Shown piece after piece: positions 12,986 to 24,261 of a stretch of 64,000 bases of DNA. Every line of letters begins with the position of its first letter. Positions within the stretch are counted from its first letter, which is position 1. Position numbers and translations under genes: made by a program. Location: assembly GCA_012845835.1 (NCBI GenBank), contig JABAKD010000025.1:24227923-24291922 (forward strand), read 5' to 3'. The notes beneath the pieces were generated by a model, which was given only the letters and a program-made list of their open reading frames with translations, had not been told where the DNA came from and ran no database searches. Source of the DNA: Undaria pinnatifida. Lineage: Eukaryota > Sar > Phaeophyceae > Laminariales > Alariaceae.

Positions 12986-13418
12986 TGCCATAATTGAAAG
13001 ATACGTGCTACTCCGTGCGGTCGCGAAGTTTTTTTTCGTAAATTATACATGAACGCCTCAATTTCAAGTTTGAAGTGTCTTGAGAGCAATTTCGGTAAAT
13101 AATCAATATTCACTATGACACCACAATATCAGGAACTCCGATGGAGAGTTAAGAAAAGGTTACCATTCTTTGTTACGCTCGATCCTTCCCCCAACTACCA
13201 CCATAGGACAGCCGGTACAAAAATCTCCTTGTCACGTAGTTTATGACGTTAATACCACATTGAAATGTTCACCATCTAGATACGGGGATACTTCGGGCAA
13301 CATCCACAGTCGAACACCCCGAAGAATGTTCGTTTTGCGGCCCACAGCAGATTTAACAAATGAGTATCCAGCCTGCGAGAAATCAAATGTCCGCTGGATA
13401 CACAGATTACACAAGGTA
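12986..13418. other. Spacer between fold-back arm R2 and the conserved island
   Basis: About 430 bases that match 63007-63439 at clearly lower identity than the next block. A 107-codon open frame (13170-13493 on +) is open in both copies with roughly 15-20 substitutions. It has no recognised motif and its last third lies in the conserved island, so it is noted but not called as a gene. Confidence 0.45.
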
Positions 13419-13759
13419 AAACCGATCATTATATCGGCATACCTTCTTGTCTCACCCCACGTCGTTCAGTCTTCACCCCTCCCTTCAGAGTAATACCATA
13501 AGCTACCTGGCACACAGTACACTTTTCATCGACAACACTCCATCACGATGCGCTCTTTCGCTGCCCTGGCCACAATCGCCGCTGCCACTCATGTCGGCGC
13601 TGCATCAAGGAAGGATAGCGTATTCATGCACACCACGGAGTATGTACCGCGCATGCATCCATCGATGTTGCTTGGAAAATGAATACCCCGATAAAAATGT
13701 TGTCGTTTGAAAAATCCCCATCTCTCTAGCCGGTGATATCGCACACATTGGTTATTAAG
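13419..13759 (+). other. Conserved island around a signal-peptide start, copy A
   Basis: Over about 340 bases this matches 63440-63780 with only two visible differences before the last few bases (both at about 13532-13533). By eye the upstream 230 bases differ at roughly one site in ten and the downstream 220 bases at about one in twenty. The island spans the presumed 5' leader, the signal-peptide ORF and the next splice acceptor. A recent gene-conversion patch or purifying selection on an expressed leader could both explain it. Confidence 0.7.
13548..13682 (+). pseudogene. Signal-peptide ORF of secreted F5/8-family gene, copy 1
   Basis: A 44-codon frame beginning MRSFAALATIAAATHVGAAS: a short basic start, a hydrophobic core and a small-residue cleavage region, which is a classical secretion signal. 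It aligns with the minus-strand exon at 28634-28691, which shares MRSFA-LATI-AAT. That relative ends in a clean splice donor (CAG|GTGAGA). Here the same place reads AAGGAAGGA, so the donor is lost and the frame runs on to a TGA. Either it is a short secreted peptide or, more likely, the first exon of a pseudogene. The ATG context CATCACGATG is kept in all three relatives. Confidence 0.6.
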
Positions 13760-13917
13760 GCAATTGTTTTCTGCGTTGGTATGCTGAAGGTTCTGGGTGC
13801 TGTGGGTATCACATTACGGTTTAAACATATCCAAGGCGTCCACGATATCGTGCACCCGTCATGTAGTTGCAATGTCGGTATACGTGTTGATGTCCGTCCT
13901 CGAACAGAGCACTGATA
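13730..13917 (+). pseudogene. Cys-rich second exon of the secreted gene, copy 1 (decayed)
   Basis: This follows an acceptor-like CTCTCTAG. In the frame set by the signal-peptide exon it reads A-GDIAHIGY, then a stop (TAA), then GNCFLRW, and a second TAA further on. It aligns with the open exon at 28321-28514 (GDIPEIRSNNECPLQW), which fixes the frame. The exon end, a GTAAGC donor in the minus-strand relative, reads ATAAAG here. With two in-frame stops and a lost donor this copy cannot encode the protein. The same first stop is present in copy B near 63775, so the decay predates the large duplication. Confidence 0.6.
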
Positions 13918-15136
13918 AAGTCGTTCGACGGGTTGACCTTCCTCATCTCATGGCAGGAGATTGCAGGTGCAAGTCGAAAATGCAATGGTACGTGGTACTT
14001 GTTTGGCTTACAACATGGCGGACATCCGTTGAGGTAGATTTCCAATTTCGTCGCAGAGCGCAGATATGCCGCAGGTTCCGCGCTCTCGCGTTTGACATAG
14101 CATCCTTGATTCTAGAGTACAGCTGAACAAAACAAGAATACGGCAAAGTTTCAGTGGTCAGGAGTTAGAGGATAACCACAAGGCTTCCTGGTTCATTTCG
14201 GTCCGACGCGTGCTACGGTATAGGTGCACAATTTTTATTTCTGAGGTTCCCCAATTCTGGGAGCTCAAGACCTCTCCCAAAGACTGACATTGAGATGAAT
14301 AAAACTGCTATCGTGTAAAACATTCCATGGCCAAGATACACGAGGAGATTCATTCATAAAAACGGCTTTTTCAGACGATTTTGTGATTTGGAAGCTCCGT
14401 CATCCAGAAAACATTTGAGATGAAAAGTGCGAATTCTACCGTAGAATGCTTCTTCCCATATTGTGTTTGTGTTCTACTGTAGTCACATACACGTCCTTGC
14501 TTTCATGGTGTAGCAAGAACACCATTTCGTGCTTAAACTGCCGACGCAATGCTTTTCACTGCATCCTGACCCATGACTATTTTGATGAAGGCAAACGCAT
14601 GCCCGTTGTGACCTCCTTTCGCTAGAACGAAATTAGAAACACTAAAATCTCAACGATTTGAAGCACTATTGTTCCGGTTGTTCACGTCGCATGTACTATC
14701 TGATTTTAGAGTAGTCCATACGAACGGGTCGGGTGCCCGCGTGATAATAACTGCTCAACCAAGCGGCTCCGTCGAACGAACAGCTGATGTCCATGGCTTC
14801 AAGAAATTGCTGAAATCCACTGACAAATCATATTTTCTTTGGACGTTACAATACGCACTTAAATGCCGCATGGCTAGATCGCGTGCATTCCCGATTTGGT
14901 TATATATCCACCACCACGGCAAAATGACAATCAAAACGGCGGGATTGCACTAAATACACTCACATGTACAGCAAGGATCACAATGACCCACACAATAAAA
15001 AGGTATAAACGCCTACCATCTAGTATTGCGTGGTTACCCGAACAAAGTAGAGTATACCCCATAAAACAGCGCAGCCTCCCAACGCGCATACCTTCTTTCA
15101 CACATTTATTCGTCGCTCAACAATGCCACATTTCAG
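13918..15136 (+). other. Intronic/unassigned stretch of the copy-1 pseudogene
   Basis: This lies between the decayed Cys-rich exon and the F5/8 exon. Open frames such as 14669-14953 (+) and 13943-14146 (-) have no recognisable content. By comparison with the minus-strand relative, at least one further exon should lie here, because the exon phases on either side do not match directly. I cannot place it. Confidence 0.45.
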
Positions 15137-15530
15137 TCCTCGTCGATGCAAGCGTGAGGATATGGGTGGATGTCGATGCCACCGACTGCGACCACCGTGA
15201 TGCCGACGATGGCGGCTGTGACCCGGACGGCTGTATGCCTGAAAACACCTAGGACGGCAGTCGGGCGGCAATCTCCCACTGGTCATGTGAGGGTGACGAT
15301 TTCTGTTCTTCGAGGAACCCCAGGGCGTCGTTAGGATGCTCATCACTTTTCATCTGCGAGATGAGATGGCTAGGACGCTGGACGTGTACGACCAGCGCGA
15401 TCAGCATAGCGAAATCCCCTCTAGCGGCAACACTCTTGAATACGAGAACTTCTACCTCAGCACCGATGAAACCGAGGACATCAAGCTTTGCCTCGACGGC
15501 GACGAGGACGAGTGGCTCAGCATTACGAAG
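15137..15530 (+). pseudogene. F5/8 type C (discoidin-like) domain exon, copy 1, inactivated
   Basis: The exon is bounded by an acceptor (ATTTCAG) and a donor (AAG|GTGTGA). Its product aligns with the intact exon at 26987-27390: VDASVRIWVDVDATDCDHRDA, a WSCEGDD segment, ARTLDVYD, SSGNTLEYENFYL and WLSITKV. It is exactly 10 bases shorter (394 against 404), owing to a deletion just after the EGDD segment that shifts the frame. A TAG also replaces an Arg codon after PENT. Discoidin/F5/8 domains are beta-sandwich carbohydrate- or membrane-binding modules, often ending in a W-x-S-I-x-E-V strand as here. A pseudogene with high confidence given both lesions. Confidence 0.8.
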
Positions 15531-15836
15531 GTGTGAGGCTGTCGAACTATCATTCAGGGAATGGTCGTAGACGACAGGGTTTGTAGTTGGAATGCAATCC
15601 AAAACATCTCCGCCCCATATATGGTAATGGTGGAGAACAGTGGAGCGTAATCCATGGTTTATACCATACCATGTTGGTCACATGTCGTTGTTTAATATTT
15701 TAAGTGTACAACAAACACATTCATCATAGTTTTGGCCTCTCCACCATATTTGTATATTGCACTTTGCTCAGATCACCAATGTACTCTGTCCATTGTACGT
15801 CCTTTGAAATGATCGGACATAGGATACTTCTCCGCC
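15531..15836 (+). other. Stretch after the F5/8 exon, nothing assigned
   Basis: Presumed intron or 3' region of the copy-1 pseudogene. No frame with recognisable content. Confidence 0.4.
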
Positions 15837-16352
15837 GTGGGTTGCAAGGTGTGTTTCATAACCAAGCCGCCACAACGACGTTCAGGAGAGAACAGCATGA
15901 AGGCACCGACATTTAATTTCCCGATTACAACGACAGCATGTGGATATTTCGTGTTTGCCTTTGAAATAGCGAAGAAGGCCGAAGATAGAACGTTTGGTCA
16001 GAAACTCGGTATATATTCCATTTCGCCAAATAACGGACGCTCCGCGAGGGATAAGTACCGCAACACAAAGAGAATAGGGAATGGTTTAGTCTATGGGTTG
16101 TTGAACACGTGGGATGCCCTGGGAAAAAATAGCGCCCCTGGTGTGATAGCTGTAGGTCGATGAAAGCAGTTCACGCCTCTTTCTCGTATTGAGCATGTAT
16201 CGAGGCAAGCTAGCGGTGTACTTCAGTGGGTGTACAATGACGACATTCGCGAACTGGATTTTACTCTTTCACATGATGAGGCAATGTTGTATGGGCCACA
16301 CAACAAAACCGCAGGCCATGTTCTCCTTGTCAGAGCTATTGGTTTGAGATAA
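15837..16352 (+). pseudogene. Unrecognised coding-like frame with one internal TGA
   Basis: One frame of about 171 codons is open except for a TGA at 16161-16163. Before it the reading includes TACGYFVFAFEIAKKAED and NTKRIGNGLVYGLLNTWDAL. After it come SRIEHVSRQASG, NDDIRELDFTLSHDEAMLYG and HVLLVRAIGLR before a TAA. The composition looks protein-like on both sides of the stop. It lies 300 bases downstream of the F5/8 exon on the same strand, so it could be another exon of that pseudogene or a separate relic. I do not recognise the family. Without a homologue, chance cannot be excluded. Confidence 0.35.
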
Positions 16353-19199
16353 AATGACATGTGGTCAATACAATGTCCGAAAAACAAACCCACAAATAAC
16401 GGCGCGACGGGAACATGTTTCAGCTCCCACTTAATCACGTTTGAACGATCGCAAAACAGACCTACTGGTGTGTACAGATCGCAATCATTTCACTAGATTT
16501 TTCCCGTAATGAACGACCGGTTGGTCGCAGATGTCCTCACAAGTACACCCGTAACGAGCGCTCCACACTGTCGCATTTGGCTTTTGGGGCGCGAACTCGA
16601 TTGCTGAATTTCACATTTGTTGCTGCTCGAACGTTTTCTCGTTCGGGTCATGAACGGATATAGACACATCAACCCGGTAAAGTCTTCGTTAGGATTAATA
16701 TCATTTTCAAAGTGGACTCTCCAGCGCCTAGGTCGCACTTTCAAACCACCGGCACTTTTTTGTTAGCAATATTAAGCGTTCAATCAGCCTAGCGTTAGGT
16801 AGCCGAGAAAGACGTTTCCTCTCGTATCAGGACTTATGTGGTAGCCGACGAAAGATGTTGTCATTGTGACTTTAAAGGCCCCACGCAACGGCTGACCACT
16901 GAGAACCCATTCACGATAATATCAAGTCTGGACTTGATTTTACTCTGGCATCGATAGTGTATCGCGTGCGTGTCACCCTCCCGTCGTCACACAACGTTCA
17001 ACAACGTACTCGACAGTTATACTAACAGGCCGTGATATCGATTTTGAACTATACGACTATGTCATGTAATGTGGTGCCTCCTTCACTGTCACTACCCACG
17101 TGTTTTTAACAGGGTAACATTATAGTAGTATGCCGGTGAGTGCAAACATCGATATTCGAGTGGAAGGTATTTGATGATAGGCTCGCGAACCAATTCCGAT
17201 AAAACAACTTGTACATACATAAACAACCACGACAACGTCAACGGCATCTCTATTTCATATGCACTTGAAACATGTTCGTCCAACAAAAATTTATGTCTGA
17301 CTCAGTAACGCCGTCGTGCGACCTCCCCATGCTTGCATGCCTCTTCACCTCCTGTTAAGGTGAAGTTTATGGTCCAGTGGCGCTATCGACTACATCAGGC
17401 CCGGGATACGGTCAAGCCGTGTCCCATTATCTCGCAGAACATGGAGTCTCCTCGTTGTCAGGATTGAATTTCGTGTGTCCAGTAAAGAGCGCGCAACACG
17501 CTACCATGCCTGTCACTAGACGTGGGTAGTACGTGCGAATCTCGTCGAAAACGTCAAAAGGGTTAGATGGATAGGCCCTCCGAATACGTTTCACGGCATC
17601 AACGAGAACAGGATCATCGATCCTGCCATTTTTGTCATGTGGCATGGATCACCACATCCTGTATTAGCTTATACGTTAAGTACTTTGGGAATCAGTTCGA
17701 ACTGGGTGTGCCTTTTGAGCGCGAAAAGGTGAATAAAACCATATTCGTAACATTGATGGTAAGATATTATGGGAACGTTCTTGAGCACAGTCCAAGACTG
17801 GCCGCAGTTTTCGTGTCGGGTGATTTCTGTGTCTGCGGCTTAGTACATGATAAATCTATCGTCTGAGCGATGTGTAGGTGAGGCGACCAACACTCAAAAC
17901 GGGTCGAGCCCATTAGAGTACGGGGATGTCGCTTGTTCAAGACAGACTTGACGTTTCCCTCATACACAACGGTGTGCTATGTTCCGAGTCGTGTATGTTG
18001 CTCAGCGAGTGAGCAGTTTCACATGGTTGGAGGGGTGTTCATCGTACCGTGAAGGCGGTTGCCTACTAGAGGCCAATGCAAACTGTGGTCTTGGGCGAAC
18101 GCCGTACACCGTTAGTTCTATACATTTTTTTATCGAACGGGCTGCAATTGAGACGTGTACTTTCATCGAGACATACAACTTTTTTCGTTGGCAGTATATC
18201 GTATCTATGACCGAAGTGATACCAAGCATGATGCACGATATCTCCCAATATAAACGTTGATCACGGCGAAACTTTGAAGTTGCGACGAAACTACGGTTTG
18301 TGGCACGACGCCAGGCGTTCATTCTGGCGTATCTGCGATAGTGCCTAAGTGTATACGATTAGTTCACCACTGTTGTCGACATACAACCCATCGACGAGAA
18401 CAAGGTCCGCCAAAGACGAGGAATCTACATTCACACCATACGTGTAAGGCCCTATACTCGAAACCGGGAATAGATAAACCCACACAGAACGCGCGTCCAA
18501 TTTAATTGTCGTTACGGTAACCACGCACATCAGACCTGATTTTGTTGTTGTTCAAACGAGCAATTTGTGTCTTTATTGGAGTCAAGAGTTTTCGCACATC
18601 AACAAAAGTCACCAGAAATACCCCGTGGTGCAATAAAACGAAACCAATATCCGACGTGCCGTTGAGGCAAACCCAACTCTTTCACTCTTGTTTGTTTTTA
18701 CATAGATATACATCTTTTGATTCATTACTATTTTAAGGGCGAAATCTGTGAGATTTTCACTTGAGCGACCTGCTGGACACCCCTTCGGTACAGGTGAGTT
18801 CCATTGTCCCCCCCGGTGCCTGCCTTAATTACTTTGTCGCGCATACGGCTAGGCGCTCCCAGGTTTCAGTTGTTTCGCTTGTCGGCTTCGATCGAATTGT
18901 GCTCGATTACACGCTCTCTCGCGCTTTCCACACCAAAATCCCAGAATGGGACGCCCTTTCGAGCAAGACAATTCCCTCAGGGGGAGGAGTCCACCCTGCG
19001 CCATTGATCATACATAGCTGGGACGCTAGTCACTTACTACTCCACACAGAGGACGCGGATATACCTACGGATACGTTAGTTGGAACATGGCCATACTGCG
19101 CTCTCCAAGCTCAGTGTTGGCATTGGGGAACGTGGGATACTCGAAATGACTGGATTGTTACACTCATCCAAAAATTGCAGGCGTACGTTAGGTAAAGTA
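16353..19199. other. Single-copy stretch with only weak coding signals
   Basis: Candidate frames on both strands: 17427-17645 (-, containing RIDDPVLVDAVKRIRRAYP), 17567-17866 (+, containing LYVKYFGNQFELGVPFEREK), 18002-18322 (-), 18345-18530 (-) and 18761-19195 (+, 144 codons). They overlap or lie end to end on opposite strands, none carries a motif I recognise, and their lengths are within chance expectation. A good-looking splice donor (CAG|GTGAGT) occurs at about 18791. Fragments of one or more decayed genes are possible. Confidence 0.4.
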
Positions 19200-20000
19200 T
19201 ACATATGCCCAAGACAGTTTTTGAGGTTGTATCTAGCGTGCCTACATCTTTGGTAACGTAGTTTGAGGCTGTTCCTAATGTACGTAACAGTTTGGAATAA
19301 TTTGAGACCCGTGCATCTAGTCTACCTAAGCCCAGGGAAGTAAGCCATTGTGTGTTCCCCAGGCGCGTACCTAAACCCGGGTATTTCGACGACCGGTATT
19401 ACTTTCACATCGGAAAATTCTTTGATCGACGTATTTATCGTCCGCTAAACCTTAGGCAAGGTATCGAGGTACGTACCTAACGTACCTCACACTCAGGTAA
19501 GGCACCCGGGTTGATACGTAACATATCTAAGGCATAGGCAATGTGGTGGTCGAAACATCATCCCCACGCTTGTACCTTTTTCCGGCTATCTCATAGACGG
19601 GGATCGGTGTACCCGGGTTGGCATTGGACCGATATGCCTAGTGTGCACAAGTTTCACGTGGTGGATCAAGGCCCGCACCTGAATGCCTGTACCAATCAGT
19701 ACCTACCGTACCAAAAACGTAGACAAGTTATGGAGGTCGGCACCTAACATACCTCAAACTTAAGTAGGGTGTTGTGGTCGGTAGCTTACACATATCTGAA
19801 ACTTAGGTAAGGTACAGAGGTCGTGTCCTGGGTCGTACATGAATCCTGGCGTTTGGTCGACAGGTATACCGATACCCAAGTAAGGGTTGGACCAACGTAC
19901 CTATTGTGTAGAAGCTTTGGGTAAGATGTTGAGGTCGGCACCCATATATGGGCATCAGTAACTATAGTACCCGCGTACGTACCAGTACAAAAAATGTCAA
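19200..20000 (+). repeat. Degenerate TACCTAA/TTAGGTA-rich repeat, forward block 1
   Basis: The block is saturated with related words such as TACGTACCTAACGTACCT, CTTAGGTAAGGT, AGGTCGGCACCTAAC and GGTCGACAGGTATACC. Successive segments resemble each other loosely, like an old satellite with units of roughly 200 bases. The same words occur in the same orientation at about 39900-40440 and in reverse complement at 35960-36340, 37380-37840 and 38080-38340. Confidence 0.7.
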
Positions 20001-20307
20001 TAAAAAGTTGTACTGAGCACTAGAACAGTATGTGCTGACAGTGTATTATTATCGAGGCACGAAAAAAAGAGGGAACTTTTCATGTACGGAAGAAGTTTGG
20101 GGCTATTGCACGTTGACCAATAAGTCACCGCGGGTGGTTACTTGTAGTTGTCCTGGTATAGGAAAGGGAACAATGGATGAGTCTGCCTGGTTGCTGACTA
20201 TCAAGCGAAGCACGCAGAGAAGAGTCAAGCGTCGCCAGGGAGACAGGTTCAAGGTGTAATAGACTGGCTGATTTCTGCTGTAAGCGGGATTCGCTGCAAC
20301 TTCCGCT
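20001..20307. other. Spacer, nothing recognised
   Basis: Short stretch between the TACCTAA-rich block and the GC-rich retroelement relic. No supported feature. Confidence 0.4.
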
Positions 20308-22260
20308 TTGATACTTCGCTGGGACTGCTTTGGTGACTGCCGTTGTTATAATAAGCTGTTACTACCGTTGTGGCGAGCGCTGCGGGCTGTCTCTTCTCTT
20401 CGACGATGGGTGAATCGCATGGTGCCGACGCACCTGCCGCCTCCAGCGCTGAGGCGAAAGCTACACTTCGTGCACGTGCCACCGCAGCTTTCGGGGCGCA
20501 AGCGGTCGGTGCGGCTTCACCTTCGGATGACTTTGGCCACGTGGGCCGGACAGGTTGAGGCCAAATTCGCGCGGGTTCATGCCCGCCTTGACGAAACATT
20601 CGCCGAGATATTTGTAACCACCTCCTTCTCCCGCGAGGTAGCGGCTGCCTGTGTTGATCAGGTAGCTTATTTCGACATCATCCTTCGCCAGTTCGTGAAC
20701 AACAATTTTGGTCGGGAAGTCTCCCTAGACGACGGCGGCGCTCAGGATCGGCAGCGCTAAAATAACTCAACTTACCACCGAAAGGGACACATGGAACAAG
20801 ATCAACACAACTAGGAAAACTGTGGTTCATTCTAGGGCGTATCCCCCCAAACCTCGGGGACTCTCTTGCTGACCTGCAGTCGTTCGTGGGGGAGGCCATC
20901 CACGGGACAGCTAACGTCGCATCCCAACTTTACTTCTTCAGCTCTCTCGACGTCGAGGTTATCGGCCCCGCCTGGACGGGGCCACTCGGCACTCACTCAT
21001 GGTTGCCGACCGTATCGACCCCTCGATATTGGCCGTCGTTTCGACTTTTCATGTGGGTCTCTCCCAAGGGGTCGCCGACGATCTCCAGAGTTTGGCGTGG
21101 GTCAACGTCCTTGGCGACGCGTTTACGGTGGCGGCACATGGGCCTGCGTGCATACACATTCTGCAACTACAGTATGCTGTCCGTCCCAGTAGCGCATGCT
21201 GTGCTGTGCGATATCGCTAACCGCGACATAGCTTTGTGGGTGTGCGAACTCATGACTTGCTGTGCAGCAGGCGTCCCCTGCTGTTGTCCTTTCCCAAGCT
21301 GGTACGGTGCTCGACCCCGCCCCCATGCCCGTGTTCTTACGCACTCTCGAATTATGCCCCGGCGGGCAGGGGGTGCTCAGCAGCATCGGTTCCAGCGCAG
21401 ACAGGCCCTCCATACGGAAGGCCACCGCTACCCCCGCGTGGTCGACGGGTCCAATAGGAAGGCCAATTATAGTTTCCGCCTAGCCTGCCTGATGTTCGCC
21501 CCCACGGGTAAATGCAACTGGTCTCCGCGTAAGTTCCTGTACGAGGCCCCCGCGGCCTCGGCATCCTCGCCATCTCCACCCACGTGTAGGGATAAAGGCG
21601 GTGGGGGCGTGGCGGCGGCGAGTGGAGGGTCGCGGCCGTTGTCGCTGCGTGCGGTTATCCTCACGAGGGACAGCAGGGAGAAAGACGGGGGCAGAGGCGC
21701 TGGTTTACGTTCTGGGTGAAGGCACGGGCCCTTCAGCCAGGTATGGCCAACATTTGCAGGCGCAGCTGCGGCGCCGACGGTAGATGTAGCGGCTGCGTCA
21801 ACAATTGAGGGTAGCAGCTGCCTTTTGGCTCCATCTGCGGGGGGTGAGGCTGCGGCGTTGGTGGTTGGTGGGGCGGTTGTGTACACGGTTGAGGCTGGCG
21901 GAGCGTCGAAAGTACCGGCAGTTCGCGGATTCACGTGGAGGTTTCAAGGGCGTGCGCTGGAGGTGCTGGCGGGCGAAGGCGGCCTTGGCCACGCGCGTGT
22001 ACCCGTTCCTCCGGGATCCGTCGTTTTTGGGAATAGAAGTAGCCATGAGGAGCGCGCTCGTGAGTGTCCGTCAGTCTCGGTCCGTATTGTGGGAATCGGC
22101 TAATCGGTCGAGCGCGGAGACACAGTCAGCCATTCCCAACGTGCCCGACGTTCGGATTTTGACTCGAGATGCTGACACGGCTCGACCGACTGCGAGCGCG
22201 CGCACGCCCAGTTGGATTAGGTGGTTGAGGGGTGGCGCGACGCGCAGGATAGCGTAAGGC
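20308..22260 (+). pseudogene. Gag-like region of a decayed retroelement
   Basis: A GC-rich island unlike its AT-richer surroundings. Protein-like text passes through several frames: an Ala-rich start (SSAEAKATLRARATAAFGAQ), then RVHARLDETFAEIF and DQVAYFDIILRQFVNNNFG (frame of 20308-20760), PPNLGDSLADLQSFVGEAIH in another frame, and RIDPSILAVVSTFHVGLSQG (20999-21220). At 21262-21590 further frames follow, including FRLACLMFAPTGKCNWSPRK. Adjacent frames hand over at several points, as expected of a frame-shifted gag gene. The assignment rests mainly on the downstream reverse-transcriptase scrap. Element class is uncertain (DIRS-like or Ty3-like). Confidence 0.4.
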
Positions 22261-22647
22261 GGTCGGTAACGTCAACAGATTCCGCGAATGTCCATGTGAT
22301 TGCCAGCTCGAGGTCGTCTCGTTTGCGTGCCTGTGCCGGCAGTGTTAAATTGTTTACGTCTGCTGTCGGATCCGCTCGCATTACCCCACATAATCATCCT
22401 CACATTGTTCGTCATAGGTTTTGTACCGTCAAGAACCTCCCTCGTGTTGACCAGTTGCTCCGCGTTTTGGCACCGGGCTTCGCTGTGTCTGTTTCTTTGG
22501 GGGTGATCTGACTTCGTAGCTTGCATACGGTAACCGCCTACGCGTTCCCCCCCATACGGCTGCCGTTCACCAAAAGATATGTGCTGACGATGTGCACGGT
22601 CGGGCTTTGATGCTTAAATAAAGTTCCGCGTCTAGAATTCGGCGTTT
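22261..22647. other. Interior of the decayed retroelement, unassigned
   Basis: Frames on both strands of about 70-96 codons with no motif. Lies between the gag-like part and the reverse-transcriptase-like part. Confidence 0.35.
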
Positions 22648-23049
22648 ATGTTTTCGCCGTTGGCTGTGGTGCTCAATAAGGCTCGCATCATTCACGTTAT
22701 CACGTTTTTGCGCGCGGGCGGCCACTCCAGCGTTAACGACGATACAGATTTTCCCTCCGCCCCCTCCTGCGAGCTCGGTAATGTGCTTCGGGATGTGTTG
22801 TTAGCGGTGTGGTTTTTGCGGCAGATACACGGTGTCACAGCTAGAATCGTATTTTTCTGCGTTAACGTGAAATGCGGCTTTCGTAAAGTCTTAGTTGACC
22901 CGGCAGGGGCGACGGTGTTTGGCTACGCGATGAGAGAATATATTGCTGTGGATTTCCGCTTCAAATTCGTGTGGCGTTATAGCCCCGGGTTTCGAGGGGT
23001 GATAGCTTTTGCGCTGGAACATGCCGACACATCGACTCTACGTTTCTAG
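22648..23049 (+). pseudogene. Reverse-transcriptase-like fragment of a decayed retroelement
   Basis: The 133-codon frame contains FFCVNVKCGFRKVLVDPAGA, TVFGYAMREYIAVDFRFKF and WRYSPGFRGVIAFALEHA. The order (D/N-V-x-x-x-F-R-x-V-x-V-x-P, then a strand, then F-G/V-W-x-x-S-P) matches the region before the catalytic box in reverse transcriptases of DIRS- and Ty3-like elements, as I know them from family patterns. The catalytic YxDD box, RNase H and integrase are absent. It is a terminally truncated relic. The pattern match was made by eye and not verified by search. Confidence 0.45.
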
Positions 23050-23461
23050 ATGCGGCCATTTCCCCACATGGAGCGACTGTAGTCGAACGTGTGCTTCTTG
23101 CCCAGCCGCCGGGGGGTTGGGTTAGGTCTATCCCTCGCTATTGTCAGGTCTAAGTATATATACCGAAGTACGTTTAGAAGAACGACACAACAAATTGTAC
23201 ACAATTCTTCCATGATTTTGCCAATATTTGCACAACCTCCATGTTTCGCGTGGTGCCACAACAATCGATTGTATCGTAAGCGCAACATATTTCAATTAGT
23301 GCAACGAGATTTAGTGAAGACTGTGCAACGAGTTTCAAAAGCAAGATTATTGCATCGGAAACGTGCATACTGCTCATCATGTTGAATTATTATGGTACAT
23401 AGGCTATATTTTTTGTTGACAAAACGCTGATCATGGTTGAAAGTCTATTTCAGGCAAAACC
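23050..23461. other. Spacer, nothing recognised
   Basis: AT-richer sequence after the retroelement relic. Overlapping frames on opposite strands (23089-23385 +, 23174-23380 -) have no recognisable content. Confidence 0.4.
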
Positions 23462-23910
23462 ATGTATAGCCTTTTCACGCCAACGAGTGTGACGTCAACC
23501 GTTGCGCATGATGCGACACCAATGCCCGGCGTTGAGACCGAGTTACAGGACCAGGTATATTCAGCAGCGCTTGCTGCGAGAAAGGAGCTTCTCTGTTTAT
23601 TTTCGTATGGTGTGAGAGTCAAGACATGCATCAGTAAAGCCAAGGGCATATTTTCGTTGATATGCTCCCGCCCCGAGGAATTTTCAACGGTGAATTGTTT
23701 GTCCGCGAAAGGGGAAGTATTATCTCCTATTCATATCTTCATAAATCAATCTCTAACGATATTTTTCGCGTAGACGATAGTCGATTCACGTCCGGTGCGA
23801 GATGTTCTCCGATTGCGGTGTGTGATGGTGATTTAACGGTGTGTGCATGCGTGAATGAATACCTGATATCTGGCACCCGACAGATGGTGGTTTATGTAGG
23901 CATACGGTAG
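23462..23910 (+). pseudogene. Unrecognised frame-shifted coding-like tract
   Basis: A first frame (23462-23773) reads MYSLFTPTSVTSTV, then VETELQDQVYSAALAARKEL. A second frame overlapping it (23662-23910) continues with FNGELFVRERGSIISYSYL and DDSRFTSGARCSPIAVCDGD. The two would join if a one-base shift occurred near 23680-23690. No family is recognised. This may be a decayed gene or coincidence. Confidence 0.25.
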
Positions 23911-24261
23911 AGATGTATTCAATCTCCTTTGCAGATATCGGTCCCGCCGCCATAGATATGGATATGATACCCTCCTTGGCATTCCATTCCACCAACAACG
24001 TGCTCACATCAGCTCATGCATTCGCCTCAATCAAAGCTTGACCAATATGTGCTGCCCAACTAGGGATGCTTGGCGAACATCAAGCACACACAGCTAGAGT
24101 CTCCGCTCGACCATCGTCGTTGCCGCGCGATTAACGCCTCTCATAATGCATGTAGCTGCTCGCTCTTGACACAATTTAACACGCGGGCTATATATTTCCC
24201 AGCTGATGTATGAGAGCAAACGTTGAGCCCATCTTGAACCGACACCATCGCTCTACCCTAT

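Larger units (their letters stand above)
3056..13979. repeat. Large direct repeat, copy A
   Basis: From about 3060 the sequence matches, in the same order and orientation, the block that starts at about 51810. Shared landmarks include the CAAAACTTCAGGTCCGAACT segment, the AATGATGGTTACGCACAA segment, the fold-back arms, both non-repetitive inserts and the signal-peptide ORF at 13548. The offset is about 48.7 kb at the left end and 50021 bp at the right end. The difference comes mainly from an extra arm module (57378-58135) and small insertions in copy B. The right boundary cannot be fixed because copy B is cut by the end of the window. Confidence 0.9.

Noticed and set aside
18761-19195. 144-codon plus-strand open frame
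   Set aside because: No motif. A strong donor-like CAG|GTGAGT lies inside it, and its length is within the chance range. Mentioned only in the stretch description.
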